A DNA stretch of 64,000 bases. Source: Flavobacterium hydrophilum. GTDB lineage: Bacteria; Bacteroidota; Bacteroidia; Flavobacteriales; Flavobacteriaceae. The DNA is taken from NCBI RefSeq assembly GCF_003202405.1, contig NZ_QJHL01000001.1:310001-374000 (forward strand). The letters are read 5' to 3'. The notes beneath the pieces are model-generated. The model searched no databases, was not told the DNA's origin, and saw only the letters and a list, made by a program, of their open reading frames with translations. Shown piece after piece: positions 1 through 6,827 of this stretch (position 1 is its first letter; each line of letters starts with the position of its first letter). Position numbers and translations under genes: made by a program.

Positions 1-362
1 TCCCGCATGGCCAGATTCATATCTTCAGAAGTAGTTATAATAGCTTCTAAGTCTTCGGAATAACTTTCCTGGGGCATTTTATATTTCAAAAACTCAGCCT
101 GGAGTTTTATGGCCGAAATTCCGGCACCCAGGTCATCATGCATATCCTGCGAAATGCGTTCTCTTTCTAACTGAATCGCTTTTTGGCGTTCTAATTCCTT
201 TTGCAGCAATTGGTTCTGGAATTCGCTTTCTTTTATTTGGCTTTCCTGTTGCTGAATAAGCTGTTTTTTGTTGTAAATAAAAACCATCATGATAATAAAG
301 CATACAAACAACAGCATTATCAGCATAGCAATAATAAAGGTTAGTTTTATAGCTGGGTTCAT
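1..362 (-). CDS. Sensor histidine kinase, N-terminal part (cut by window edge)
   Basis: The first about 120 residues of a two-component sensor kinase are present; the catalytic ATPase domain lies beyond position 1. A single hydrophobic helix (about residues 6-30) is followed by a Gln/Glu-rich coiled coil and then the HisKA_3 dimerisation helix with the phospho-acceptor box ERERISQDMHDDLGAG, typical of NarX/DesK-type kinases that pair with NarL-type regulators. The ATG at 362 overlaps the stop of the upstream membrane-protein gene (ATGA), so the two are translationally coupled. No large sensor domain is visible, so sensing may be done by the coupled 7-TM protein (inference). The likely partner is the regulator at 1677-2306. 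Confidence 0.9.
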   Translation of the reverse strand, partial: MNPAIKLTFIIAMLIMLLFVCFIIMMVFIYNKKQLIQQQESQIKESEFQNQLLQKELERQKAIQLERERISQDMHDDLGAGISAIKLQAEFLKYKMPQESYSEDLEAIITTSEDMNLAMR

Positions 363-1009
363 TTGTCTGATTTTTTTATATTTTTTAAGATCGTCTCGTA
401 TTTAAGTAACGCTTTAAAAAATAAAAGATACATAATGCAATTGATAGCAAATAAAAATTCTATAAGTAATTCTAAAAAAGGGTTGTCTTTAATTTTTAAG
501 AAATATCTTGGAATAACTCTAAATATAAAAAAGCAGCTCCAGAGTAGTAAGCCTGTTGAAATCCAAAAGTTTGGGTCGTCTGTAATTTTAGTTTCAGATG
601 GAGAATTAATTTTTTGATAAAACCACATCATCGTATCTAGAATATAAAAAATTGGTAAAACGATGAATAATTCTGATTCTAAATCTTTTCCTAAAAATAT
701 TACTGAGATTAAAATATAAATCAAAGGAATTAATGATAATAAGCTGATTTTGTTTCTTAGATTTTTGTCGAATAATCTGGAATAATAAAACAAAAAAAAT
801 AAAATGCAAAATATACTATAAACAAAATAATGGAAACTATATTGGGATTTTTGATTTCTAAAAAGAATTATCTCTGATATTAGTTCTACAAGAAAAGTAG
901 CAAGAAGATATGCAAACAAATAGTTTTGGCTAGAAAGACCAAATTTTCTAACCAAAACCATTGATTTTAAAAGGAGTAAAAGTAATATTATTTCATAGAT
1001 GTAATTCAT
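359..1009 (-). CDS. Seven-TM membrane protein of unknown function in a two-component operon
   Basis: 216 residues with about seven hydrophobic segments (around 1-20, 29-50, 60-76, 88-106, 113-131, 148-168, 180-202) and a short charged cytoplasmic tail. I do not recognise a named family. The segment FWISTGLLLW before TM6 resembles small membrane proteins often found beside histidine kinases in Bacteroidota. Its start overlaps the stop of the 220-residue gene by one base and its stop overlaps the kinase start, so it is tightly coupled between them. A role as the membrane sensor or accessory subunit of the kinase is inferred from coupling only. Confidence 0.8.
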   Translation of the reverse strand: MNYIYEIILLLLLLKSMVLVRKFGLSSQNYLFAYLLATFLVELISEIILFRNQKSQYSFHYFVYSIFCILFFLFYYSRLFDKNLRNKISLLSLIPLIYILISVIFLGKDLESELFIVLPIFYILDTMMWFYQKINSPSETKITDDPNFWISTGLLLWSCFFIFRVIPRYFLKIKDNPFLELLIEFLFAINCIMYLLFFKALLKYETILKNIKKSDK

Positions 1010-1671
1010 TAAGGCTTAAGGTTTCCTAGATCGTAACCGGCACTTTCTCCATAAAGGTGTTTCTTTTTACCAAATAGGACATGAACACAGAAAGCAATTC
1101 TTTTATCTCTTTCTATAAAATGGGCTGAAAGTTCTTGATCTATATTAGTAGGGGAGTACTGAAACATGTTGAATTTTAAGGCATAAATATCATGGTGTAA
1201 ATTTTTCATGTCTTCTAAGTAAGAAGTAATTTCGCCTAATTTATATGAAATTAATGTATCTTTTTTGTTTTCAGGATGAGTAGGTAATTTAGCTCCTATG
1301 CCATTTACAAAATCAGTTTTCATTTCTCTGAAATCTTTCGGTGTTATAGTATCATTTTCTAAGACGTATAAAACATCATCATCAAAAAGATTGTCTCTTT
1401 TAATTGGACAATCTTCATTATTTGAAAAAGATAAGCCTAGATTTAAAGAACCATCTTTTTGAATAAGATAAAATTTGCAAAATGACTTGTTTATATTGTT
1501 TGAAATTACCTTTTCAAATATTTCTAAGTCTATAAGAAAGCTTTTAGTTAATTCTTTAATACCTAATTTATTGTAGTTCTCAATAAAAATTTCTTCAATT
1601 TCTTTTTTAATTTCTTTGATAAAAAAGTTTTTTTTATAAGTTTTTTCTTGGTTTAATTTTTCTAATTCCAT
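1009..1671 (-). CDS. Hypothetical protein in a two-component operon
   Basis: 220 residues, no signal peptide and no membrane segment. The N-terminus is Lys/Glu-rich and probably helical; the C-terminal part contains the motif KKHLYGESAGYDLGN. I do not recognise the family. It starts 5 bp after the response-regulator stop and ends in a TAATG overlap with the membrane-protein gene, so it belongs to the same four-gene transcript. It could be a cytoplasmic modulator or a target of the pathway. Its codon use is more AT-rich than that of the regulator gene beside it. Confidence 0.75.
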   Translation of the reverse strand: MELEKLNQEKTYKKNFFIKEIKKEIEEIFIENYNKLGIKELTKSFLIDLEIFEKVISNNINKSFCKFYLIQKDGSLNLGLSFSNNEDCPIKRDNLFDDDVLYVLENDTITPKDFREMKTDFVNGIGAKLPTHPENKKDTLISYKLGEITSYLEDMKNLHHDIYALKFNMFQYSPTNIDQELSAHFIERDKRIAFCVHVLFGKKKHLYGESAGYDLGNLKP

Positions 1672-1676
1672 AATTT

Positions 1677-2306
1677 CTAGTTTTTAGTGTTAAACTTATT
1701 AATAGCTTCAATTTTGTTGCTTACTTGTAGTTTTCTGTAAATATTGCCAATGTGTTTTTTGACCGTATCAATCGTCACATTTTTTTTATCGGCAATTTCC
1801 TTGTAAAGCAGTCCCTGCGCCAGCAGTTCAAGGACTTCTTTTTCAGTTACTGTAAGTAAGGCAAGACTTTGTACTTGTACTTTTGATTCCTGAAAATGTT
1901 GTAAAACGCGTTTTGCAATAGTAAAACTCATTGGTGCGCCTCCGTTATGAGCTTCAAGAATGGCCTGAATAATTTTATCAAGTGGATCGCCTTTTACGAG
2001 ATAACCGCTCGCACCTGCACGCAATGCCGAAAAGATTTTTTCATCGTTTTCAAAACTGGTGCACATTATAAAATGAGTTCCGGGCATAAGTTCTCTTAAT
2101 TCAAAAACAATATCAATTCCTGATAAATCCTGCAGGTTTATGTCCATTAGAACCACGTCGGGTTCTAGGGCTTCCAGTTTTTGCAACGCATTTTTACCAT
2201 TAAAAAATTGGGCTGTACATTCCATGTCTTTCTGAAAATCAATAATGTTTTTCAGAGCCTGACTATAATTTTTATCGTCTTCTACTATGGCAACTTTTAT
2301 TTTCAT
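1677..2306 (-). CDS. NarL/LuxR-family response regulator
   Basis: 209 residues. Residues 3-120 form a receiver domain with the acidic pair D10/D11, the phospho-acceptor D55 in VVLMDIN, the switch Ser/Thr in CTSFEN and the conserved Lys in YLVKGD. Residues about 145-205 form a LuxR-type helix-turn-helix (LTVTEKEVLELLAQG, then IADKKNVTIDTVKKHIGNIYRKL). It is the first gene of the four-gene operon running to the kinase at 362. The inverted repeat in the divergent control region upstream (2353-2457) is a plausible binding site for it, because NarL-type regulators bind short inverted repeats. Confidence 0.95.
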   Translation of the reverse strand: MKIKVAIVEDDKNYSQALKNIIDFQKDMECTAQFFNGKNALQKLEALEPDVVLMDINLQDLSGIDIVFELRELMPGTHFIMCTSFENDEKIFSALRAGASGYLVKGDPLDKIIQAILEAHNGGAPMSFTIAKRVLQHFQESKVQVQSLALLTVTEKEVLELLAQGLLYKEIADKKNVTIDTVKKHIGNIYRKLQVSNKIEAINKFNTKN

Positions 2307-2324
2307 GGTTTAACATTTTCATCA

Positions 2325-2355
2325 CAAAGTTGTACAATATCCCAGCTGCTCACAA
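2325..2355 (-). promoter_or_regulatory. Candidate promoter of the two-component operon
   Basis: Read on the minus strand, TTG at 2355-2353 is followed after 20 nt by CAACTTTG (2332-2325), one base away from the flavobacterial -7 element TAnnTTTG. The TTG is the outer end of the left arm of the inverted repeat. Confidence 0.5.
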
Positions 2356-2457
2356 TTACCCTTTTGGGTGATATTTCAGATTTAAGCTTAACGTGGATAA
2401 ACTTACAAAAAAAAGATATAGGATTTGATGAAAAAATATCACCCAAAAGTGTAATTG
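2353..2457. promoter_or_regulatory. Inverted repeat (probable operator) between divergent operons
   Basis: Two 24-bp arms, 2353-2376 and 2434-2457, are reverse complements at 23 of 24 positions, with 57 bp between them. The left arm contains a smaller dyad ACCC-TTTT-GGGT (2358-2369); the right arm has the same core with one change. The arm centres are 83 bp apart, close to eight helical turns. The outer end of each arm supplies the TTG of a promoter facing away from the repeat. This layout fits an activator bound next to each -33 element, most simply the response regulator encoded at 1677-2306. Confidence 0.75.
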
Positions 2458-2486
2458 ATTGATATAGTGTTCTCAGAATACATTTG
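2455..2486 (+). promoter_or_regulatory. Promoter of the 2514-3976 gene pair
   Basis: TTG at 2455-2457, a 21-nt spacer, then TACATTTG at 2479-2486: a full match to the flavobacterial promoter pattern TTG-N-TAnnTTTG. The TTG is the outer end of the right arm of the inverted repeat. Confidence 0.7.
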
Positions 2487-2513
2487 AAGTGTTAACTAAA
2501 AACATTAGAAATC

Positions 2514-2810
2514 ATGAAAACAATTAATTTAAAAGTTAGAATTAGTGGTGGATTAGCACCCGATTCAATTAGAGTTGAAATCAAAAACATGGATACTCGT
2601 AAAGAAATTGAGTATGAATCTCCAACTTCTTTTAATCAAGATTTTAATATAGAAAGCGGTCGATATACCCTTCAACTATTTGGAATGAACTCTATAAATG
2701 GAAAGACAGAAATTGAGGTATTGGGTAGTTTTACCAGAGGACCATTTCATAATGCAAAAAGAGTGACAACGAAGCCATTCATTACGGAATTATTTTATTT
2801 CGAAATTTAA
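2514..2810 (+). CDS. Small hypothetical protein, divergent from the two-component operon
   Basis: 98 residues with no signal peptide and no membrane segment. Alternating hydrophobic and polar residues (INLKVRISGG, YTLQLFGMNS) suggest a small beta-sandwich, but I do not recognise a family. It is the first gene after the promoter at 2455-2486 and is followed after 11 bp by the secreted-protein gene at 2822, so the two are probably cotranscribed. Because its promoter shares the inverted repeat with the two-component operon, it is a likely regulated output of that system (inference). Confidence 0.7.
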   Translation: MKTINLKVRISGGLAPDSIRVEIKNMDTRKEIEYESPTSFNQDFNIESGRYTLQLFGMNSINGKTEIEVLGSFTRGPFHNAKRVTTKPFITELFYFEI

Positions 2811-2821
2811 ATAAACAGATC

Positions 2822-3976
2822 ATGAAAAAATATTTTATAAGCTTGCTACTTTTAATGTCTGTCCATGTTGTGTTAGCGCAAGACAAAGAAGTACAAAAAT
2901 TCAGAGAAGCTACAGATGATTCAAAATCAGGAAATTACAAAGAGGTTTTGTCTAATTTATTTCAATTAGGAACTAGTAATTTAACAGGTCCAAACAAAAG
3001 TGTCGAATTTAATTCTACCTTATACGGTATTAAATCTATTTTTTGCGAGAATATCACGACAGATAAAGTTTTTTCTGAACAGAAATTTTCAAGAAATTTA
3101 GAGTTCAATACGAAGCTTAATTTTGATGAACAATTTAAGTATAAAGGATTTTCTGGCGGAATTACTTACGCTTTAATTAATCAGAGAGATAAAGATGTTG
3201 CCAATTTCAAAGATACAGATCTATACAAAAATTTACAATTTTTAGATAATGAATTATCTGAAATACAGTTTGGTTTTGTTGAGCAATTAACTAAAACAGA
3301 TGACAAGGAGTTAAGTGCAAAAATAGAAGCGATAAATTTAGCAACCTCTATACTTATAAATAAAGAATTTGATAAAATAGATGAATTAAGTAAATCAAAT
3401 ATTTATTTTGATAAAATCATTACTGAGTTTGAAAACCGAAACAAATCGATAAAATTGGTAGATCATATTACGAAAATTCATGAATTAAGAGACAAAGAAT
3501 ATTCAGATCTTGAGAAAAAAGCATTATGGACGGTTTCTTTAAATGGAACTACTAACGATAAGGGAAATAATAAGAAACTTACTTTCGGGACTGTTTTTTT
3601 ACAGGGTTTTAAGCACCTGGAATTAGATATTAGATCAAATTTAATTTACTCCGACACTTTAATAGAGAAGAGTGTTCAAAGATTAGAATCGCGAAATTCT
3701 GCTGGTCTTAACTATAAAATGTTTAAAAGAAATGATCAAAGTGTATTTGAAATAAAATTATATATGGAGTATAATTCGATTTTGAAAAATCAATTAGCTG
3801 ATGAAAAAAAGAATACCTTTTTAGCAAGTTCCGATTTCAGACTTCGTGTAACCAAAGATATTTGGGTTCCTTTAACGATCAAGTATGATATTGAGAAATC
3901 TAATTTTCTTGGTTTTTTGAATATTACTTATAATTTTGGAAAAGAGGACGAAGATAAACTCGTCTTAAATGAATAA
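2822..3976 (+). CDS. Exported hypothetical protein
   Basis: 384 residues with a clear signal peptide (residues 1-19, hydrophobic core then ending in VLA-Q). The middle is rich in Lys, Glu and Asp and probably helical. The last about 150 residues show alternating beta patterns ending in NFLGFLNITYNFG, which resembles the C-terminal strand of an outer-membrane barrel. It may therefore be a small outer-membrane or periplasmic protein; no named family is recognised. It is cotranscribed with the 98-residue gene and ends before the terminator at 3999. Confidence 0.75.
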   Translation: MKKYFISLLLLMSVHVVLAQDKEVQKFREATDDSKSGNYKEVLSNLFQLGTSNLTGPNKSVEFNSTLYGIKSIFCENITTDKVFSEQKFSRNLEFNTKLNFDEQFKYKGFSGGITYALINQRDKDVANFKDTDLYKNLQFLDNELSEIQFGFVEQLTKTDDKELSAKIEAINLATSILINKEFDKIDELSKSNIYFDKIITEFENRNKSIKLVDHITKIHELRDKEYSDLEKKALWTVSLNGTTNDKGNNKKLTFGTVFLQGFKHLELDIRSNLIYSDTLIEKSVQRLESRNSAGLNYKMFKRNDQSVFEIKLYMEYNSILKNQLADEKKNTFLASSDFRLRVTKDIWVPLTIKYDIEKSNFLGFLNITYNFGKEDEDKLVLNE

Positions 3977-3998
3977 ATCTTATAGTTTTTCATTGGCT

Positions 3999-4040
3999 AA
4001 ACCACTGCTGCGCAAAATAATTGCGCAGCAGTGGTTTTAT
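3999..4040 (+). terminator. Rho-independent terminator
   Basis: A perfect 16-bp inverted repeat (3999-4014 with 4021-4036) with a 6-nt loop, whose right arm runs into a T-rich tract. It ends the 2514-3976 transcript and marks the left border of the accessory island. Confidence 0.85.
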
Positions 4041-4116
4041 TTTGAAACTTCAAATTCAAATCACGTATTATTACCTGTTCTCAAACATTCCCGATTAATT
4101 ACATTTGAAACCAGCC

Positions 4117-4863
4117 ATGAAAGAAAAAATACTCCAAAAATTAAAACAAATAGAACTCGAAAAAGAAGTAGAAATACTCTTTGCCGTAGAATCAGGAAGC
4201 CGTGCCTGGGGATTTGCTTCTCCCGACAGCGACTACGATATTCGTTTTATCTACAAGCACAAACCCGAGTATTATTTGTCACTTTGGGAACAACCAGACG
4301 TAATTGAATTCATGACCGAAGACGATCTTGACGGTTCCGGCTGGGATTTACGGAAAGCCATAAAATTATTAGCGAAATCTAATGCACCTTTGATTGAGTG
4401 GTTGTTCTCGCCAATCGTATATTATGCAAATGATAATTTTGCAAAACAAATGCAGGAGATAGCCACGGAATGTTTTTCGCCAATAGCGGTTTTGCACCAT
4501 TATTTAGGAACGACAAAAAATTTCATGGGAGTCTGCGAAATGGAAGAAGTAAAACTAAAAAGTTATTTCTACGCCTTACGCACCGCTTTAGCCGGAAAAT
4601 GGATTATAGAAAACAATACCTTTCCGCCCGTAGCTTTTGCTGATTTGTTGCCAATTGCACCGAAAAACATACAAGAAAAAATACTGGAATTACAACAAAT
4701 AAAAGCTACTCAGAACGAAAAATACTTACATTCAAAAGAAACTTTAATAACTGATTTTTTACTGAAAACGGTACAATTTAATCAGGAAAATGCGAGTAAG
4801 TTGGGAAGCAGGAAGAAGATGGCTGAGGAGTTGGATTTGTTTTTTAGGGGTATGATAAAATAA
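4117..4863 (+). CDS. RlaP-type nucleotidyltransferase (COG3541/PF10127-like), first copy
   Basis: 248 residues from the ATG at 4117; a TTG at 4105 would add four residues but is less likely. The polymerase-beta-fold nucleotidyltransferase signature is complete: ESGSRAWGF (GS motif, about residues 24-32) followed by SDYDIRFIY with the two metal-binding Asp residues. This matches the RlaP group, named as RNA-ligase-associated nucleotidyltransferases that add or repair 3-prime nucleotides in RNA repair clusters (family knowledge; the substrate is not established). It lies 6 bp before the nuclease gene of a Lamassu-like operon. A second family member follows that operon at 9133, and an RNA ligase lies downstream at 17791. 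Confidence 0.85.
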   Translation: MKEKILQKLKQIELEKEVEILFAVESGSRAWGFASPDSDYDIRFIYKHKPEYYLSLWEQPDVIEFMTEDDLDGSGWDLRKAIKLLAKSNAPLIEWLFSPIVYYANDNFAKQMQEIATECFSPIAVLHHYLGTTKNFMGVCEMEEVKLKSYFYALRTALAGKWIIENNTFPPVAFADLLPIAPKNIQEKILELQQIKATQNEKYLHSKETLITDFLLKTVQFNQENASKLGSRKKMAEELDLFFRGMIK

Positions 4864-4869
4864 ATAATT

Positions 4870-6126
4870 ATGAGTACAGATGCTACACCGAGTTGGTCAG
4901 GATATATCTTTCAGGGAGAAGTCGCTTTATGTAAAGCAATAGAAAAAATTAATGAATTAGGTGATAATATACCTAATAATTGTTGCTTAAAACTAGAAGC
5001 AGATGAAGATTTCTCTTTGTTAATTAACAACATTTTAGAAGTTTTTCAAGTAAAAGCTTATTTAACTAATGATGCAAATAGAATTAGTAAGTATAAAAAC
5101 GTAATTGAAGAGTTAATCAATAAATATTATTATTCAATAGATATTATTCCAGATCCCTTAGATGGGAGAAAAAGAACAACTACATATTCGATATATAAAA
5201 GAGATATACCAATTAAATGCAATTTGATAACAGATAAAACAATCATTGATTATAATATTAATTTGACAGATTTTCATTCAAGATTCAGTTGTGTCGACTT
5301 AGAATATTTTGATTTACAACATGGAATTTATACTCTTGAAAATATTACTAAAAAAACTGATGTTGCTTTAAAAGTATTATTTCCGGATTTAAATGACAGT
5401 GATATTGAGCTAAAAAGAAACTTTTGCAATTATAAAATATTATCAGCTATTAAAGAAAGGCATAGAACAGGAACTGTTAAATCTTTTCCTTTAAATGAAA
5501 TAAAAGAGTGGATTTTAGATTCTGACATAGCTTTTAATGAAGAAATAGCTTGGTATGAAATAAATAAAATATTTCTTGAAGCTATAACTGAAGGGTTAGA
5601 AGAATATGATTTGGAAAGCCCTGAAGATTTATCAGTGTATAATAAAATACAATCTTTTGTTTTTGAAGTAGAACAGCTAGAATTTAACGAAATAATAAAG
5701 TTGATAGATTACTATTTAACACCACATAAAAAAATTGACAAAAACAATTTGAGAAATTCTTTTGCCAATTATATTGATCAGCCAACAATTAGAAATGTAA
5801 TTCTTAGAGCTATTAAGGAAATAAACGAGAATCCAAGTTTTAATTCATTGCAATATTACATAAATGGGCAAAGAAATCAATTATTAATCCATAACAATGA
5901 GTATGATATGAATGATAATGCAGAAAAAAGATTATTTCAAAAACATTGCGAGACTATATTTAACCAACCTAATTCTAAAGATATAGATTGCTTTGTTACG
6001 AGAGGATTAAGTGCAAATTTAGATGAAATAAAATCGAGATTATATCCAATAATAAATTCAGATCTTGAAGATGATTATTTTGAGTTTATAAATATTAATG
6101 AATTTGTAAATAAGTTAAAACAATGA
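4870..6126 (+). CDS. Lamassu/ABC-3C effector with restriction-endonuclease-like N-terminus (LmuA-like)
   Basis: 418 residues. The N-terminus carries an SGYIFQGEVALCKAI helix (residues 10-24), then E43-ADEDF with D47 and a Q60-V-K62 strand. This D-(Q/E)xK arrangement is typical of PD-(D/E)XK nucleases such as the Cap4/DUF4297-type domain of Lamassu LmuA and Vibrio DdmA. The remaining roughly 330 residues are helical and AT-rich, and presumably dock onto the partner subunits. The gene overlaps the next by ATGA and heads a nuclease - small subunit - SMC ATPase order, which is the known Lamassu (LmuA-LmuC-LmuB) and ABC-three-component order. Inferred role: DNA cleavage when the SMC subunit senses phage or plasmid DNA. 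Composition is much more AT-rich than the flanking nucleotidyltransferase genes. Confidence 0.75.
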   Translation: MSTDATPSWSGYIFQGEVALCKAIEKINELGDNIPNNCCLKLEADEDFSLLINNILEVFQVKAYLTNDANRISKYKNVIEELINKYYYSIDIIPDPLDGRKRTTTYSIYKRDIPIKCNLITDKTIIDYNINLTDFHSRFSCVDLEYFDLQHGIYTLENITKKTDVALKVLFPDLNDSDIELKRNFCNYKILSAIKERHRTGTVKSFPLNEIKEWILDSDIAFNEEIAWYEINKIFLEAITEGLEEYDLESPEDLSVYNKIQSFVFEVEQLEFNEIIKLIDYYLTPHKKIDKNNLRNSFANYIDQPTIRNVILRAIKEINENPSFNSLQYYINGQRNQLLIHNNEYDMNDNAEKRLFQKHCETIFNQPNSKDIDCFVTRGLSANLDEIKSRLYPIINSDLEDDYFEFININEFVNKLKQ

Positions 6127-6827
6127 TTAGTTTAATAGAAAATATTATTGAACAAAGTGAATTATCACTAATTAATATTAAAAAATTCAAATTTGCTTAT
6201 TTTAAAGATAGAGATGATTTTTTTATTATTTATAACGCAGATAAAGAAACACTTTTAAAGGAAAATAATAATACAATTTCGGATTTAGAATTCTTAATTA
6301 ATGCATTAATTGTAGATTTTAAAAATGAATCAGAGGTTACAGGTTTTAAAGAAAGATTTTTAGATGAAAATTTGTCATTTATTTTGTTATTAAATATTGG
6401 AAATGAAGAAGATGAAAACTTCACAAAAGAACTTCACAAAGTTGAAGAAAATTATAGAGTTGCTAAAAAATATATTTTACCCTATAAAAATAATGATTTT
6501 AGGGTTTTAGAAGAAAAAATATCAATTTCTGAAAATATCATTCACGAATTAAATAGAATTGCTATAGAGTATAGTAATTTACTAAACAATAAGAATGAAA
6601 CTTGGTATAGGCTTTTAATGAGTTTGTTTATTAAAGTTCCTTTTCTCAATTATGTGCCTTTGGGAAATAATCAGCAATTAAGAAATATTAAGAATGAGAT
6701 TGATAATGTTTTGAATGAACCTCAAAAATTATTTACGGATAAAATTTTAAACGATTATATTGAAAATTCAAATATTGAAGAATTTTTGCTAACTAACAAT
6801 TTATTTATAGATGAAACAGATGAATAG
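6123..6827 (+). CDS. Lamassu/ABC-3C middle component (LmuC-like)
   Basis: 234 residues with no recognisable catalytic motif. The segment VEENYRVAKKYILPY (about residues 107-121) resembles the short conserved motif of ABC-three-component middle components (MComp1 type), in which an acidic residue precedes an R/K-K-hydrophobic stretch; this match is approximate. The ATG at 6123 overlaps the stop of the nuclease gene, and its 3-prime end overlaps the SMC gene by 17 bp, so all three proteins are translationally coupled and probably form one complex. Position between nuclease and SMC is the strongest support for the call. Confidence 0.65.
   Translation: MISLIENIIEQSELSLINIKKFKFAYFKDRDDFFIIYNADKETLLKENNNTISDLEFLINALIVDFKNESEVTGFKERFLDENLSFILLLNIGNEEDENFTKELHKVEENYRVAKKYILPYKNNDFRVLEEKISISENIIHELNRIAIEYSNLLNNKNETWYRLLMSLFIKVPFLNYVPLGNNQQLRNIKNEIDNVLNEPQKLFTDKILNDYIENSNIEEFLLTNNLFIDETDE

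Noticed and set aside
2181..2462. 93-codon plus-strand frame across the divergent control region
   Set aside because: It runs antisense to the regulator gene and through the inverted repeat and promoters; composition is not protein-like.
3969..4307. 112-codon frame overlapping the terminator at 3999 and the first nucleotidyltransferase
   Set aside because: It crosses a perfect terminator hairpin and is out of frame with a well-supported gene.
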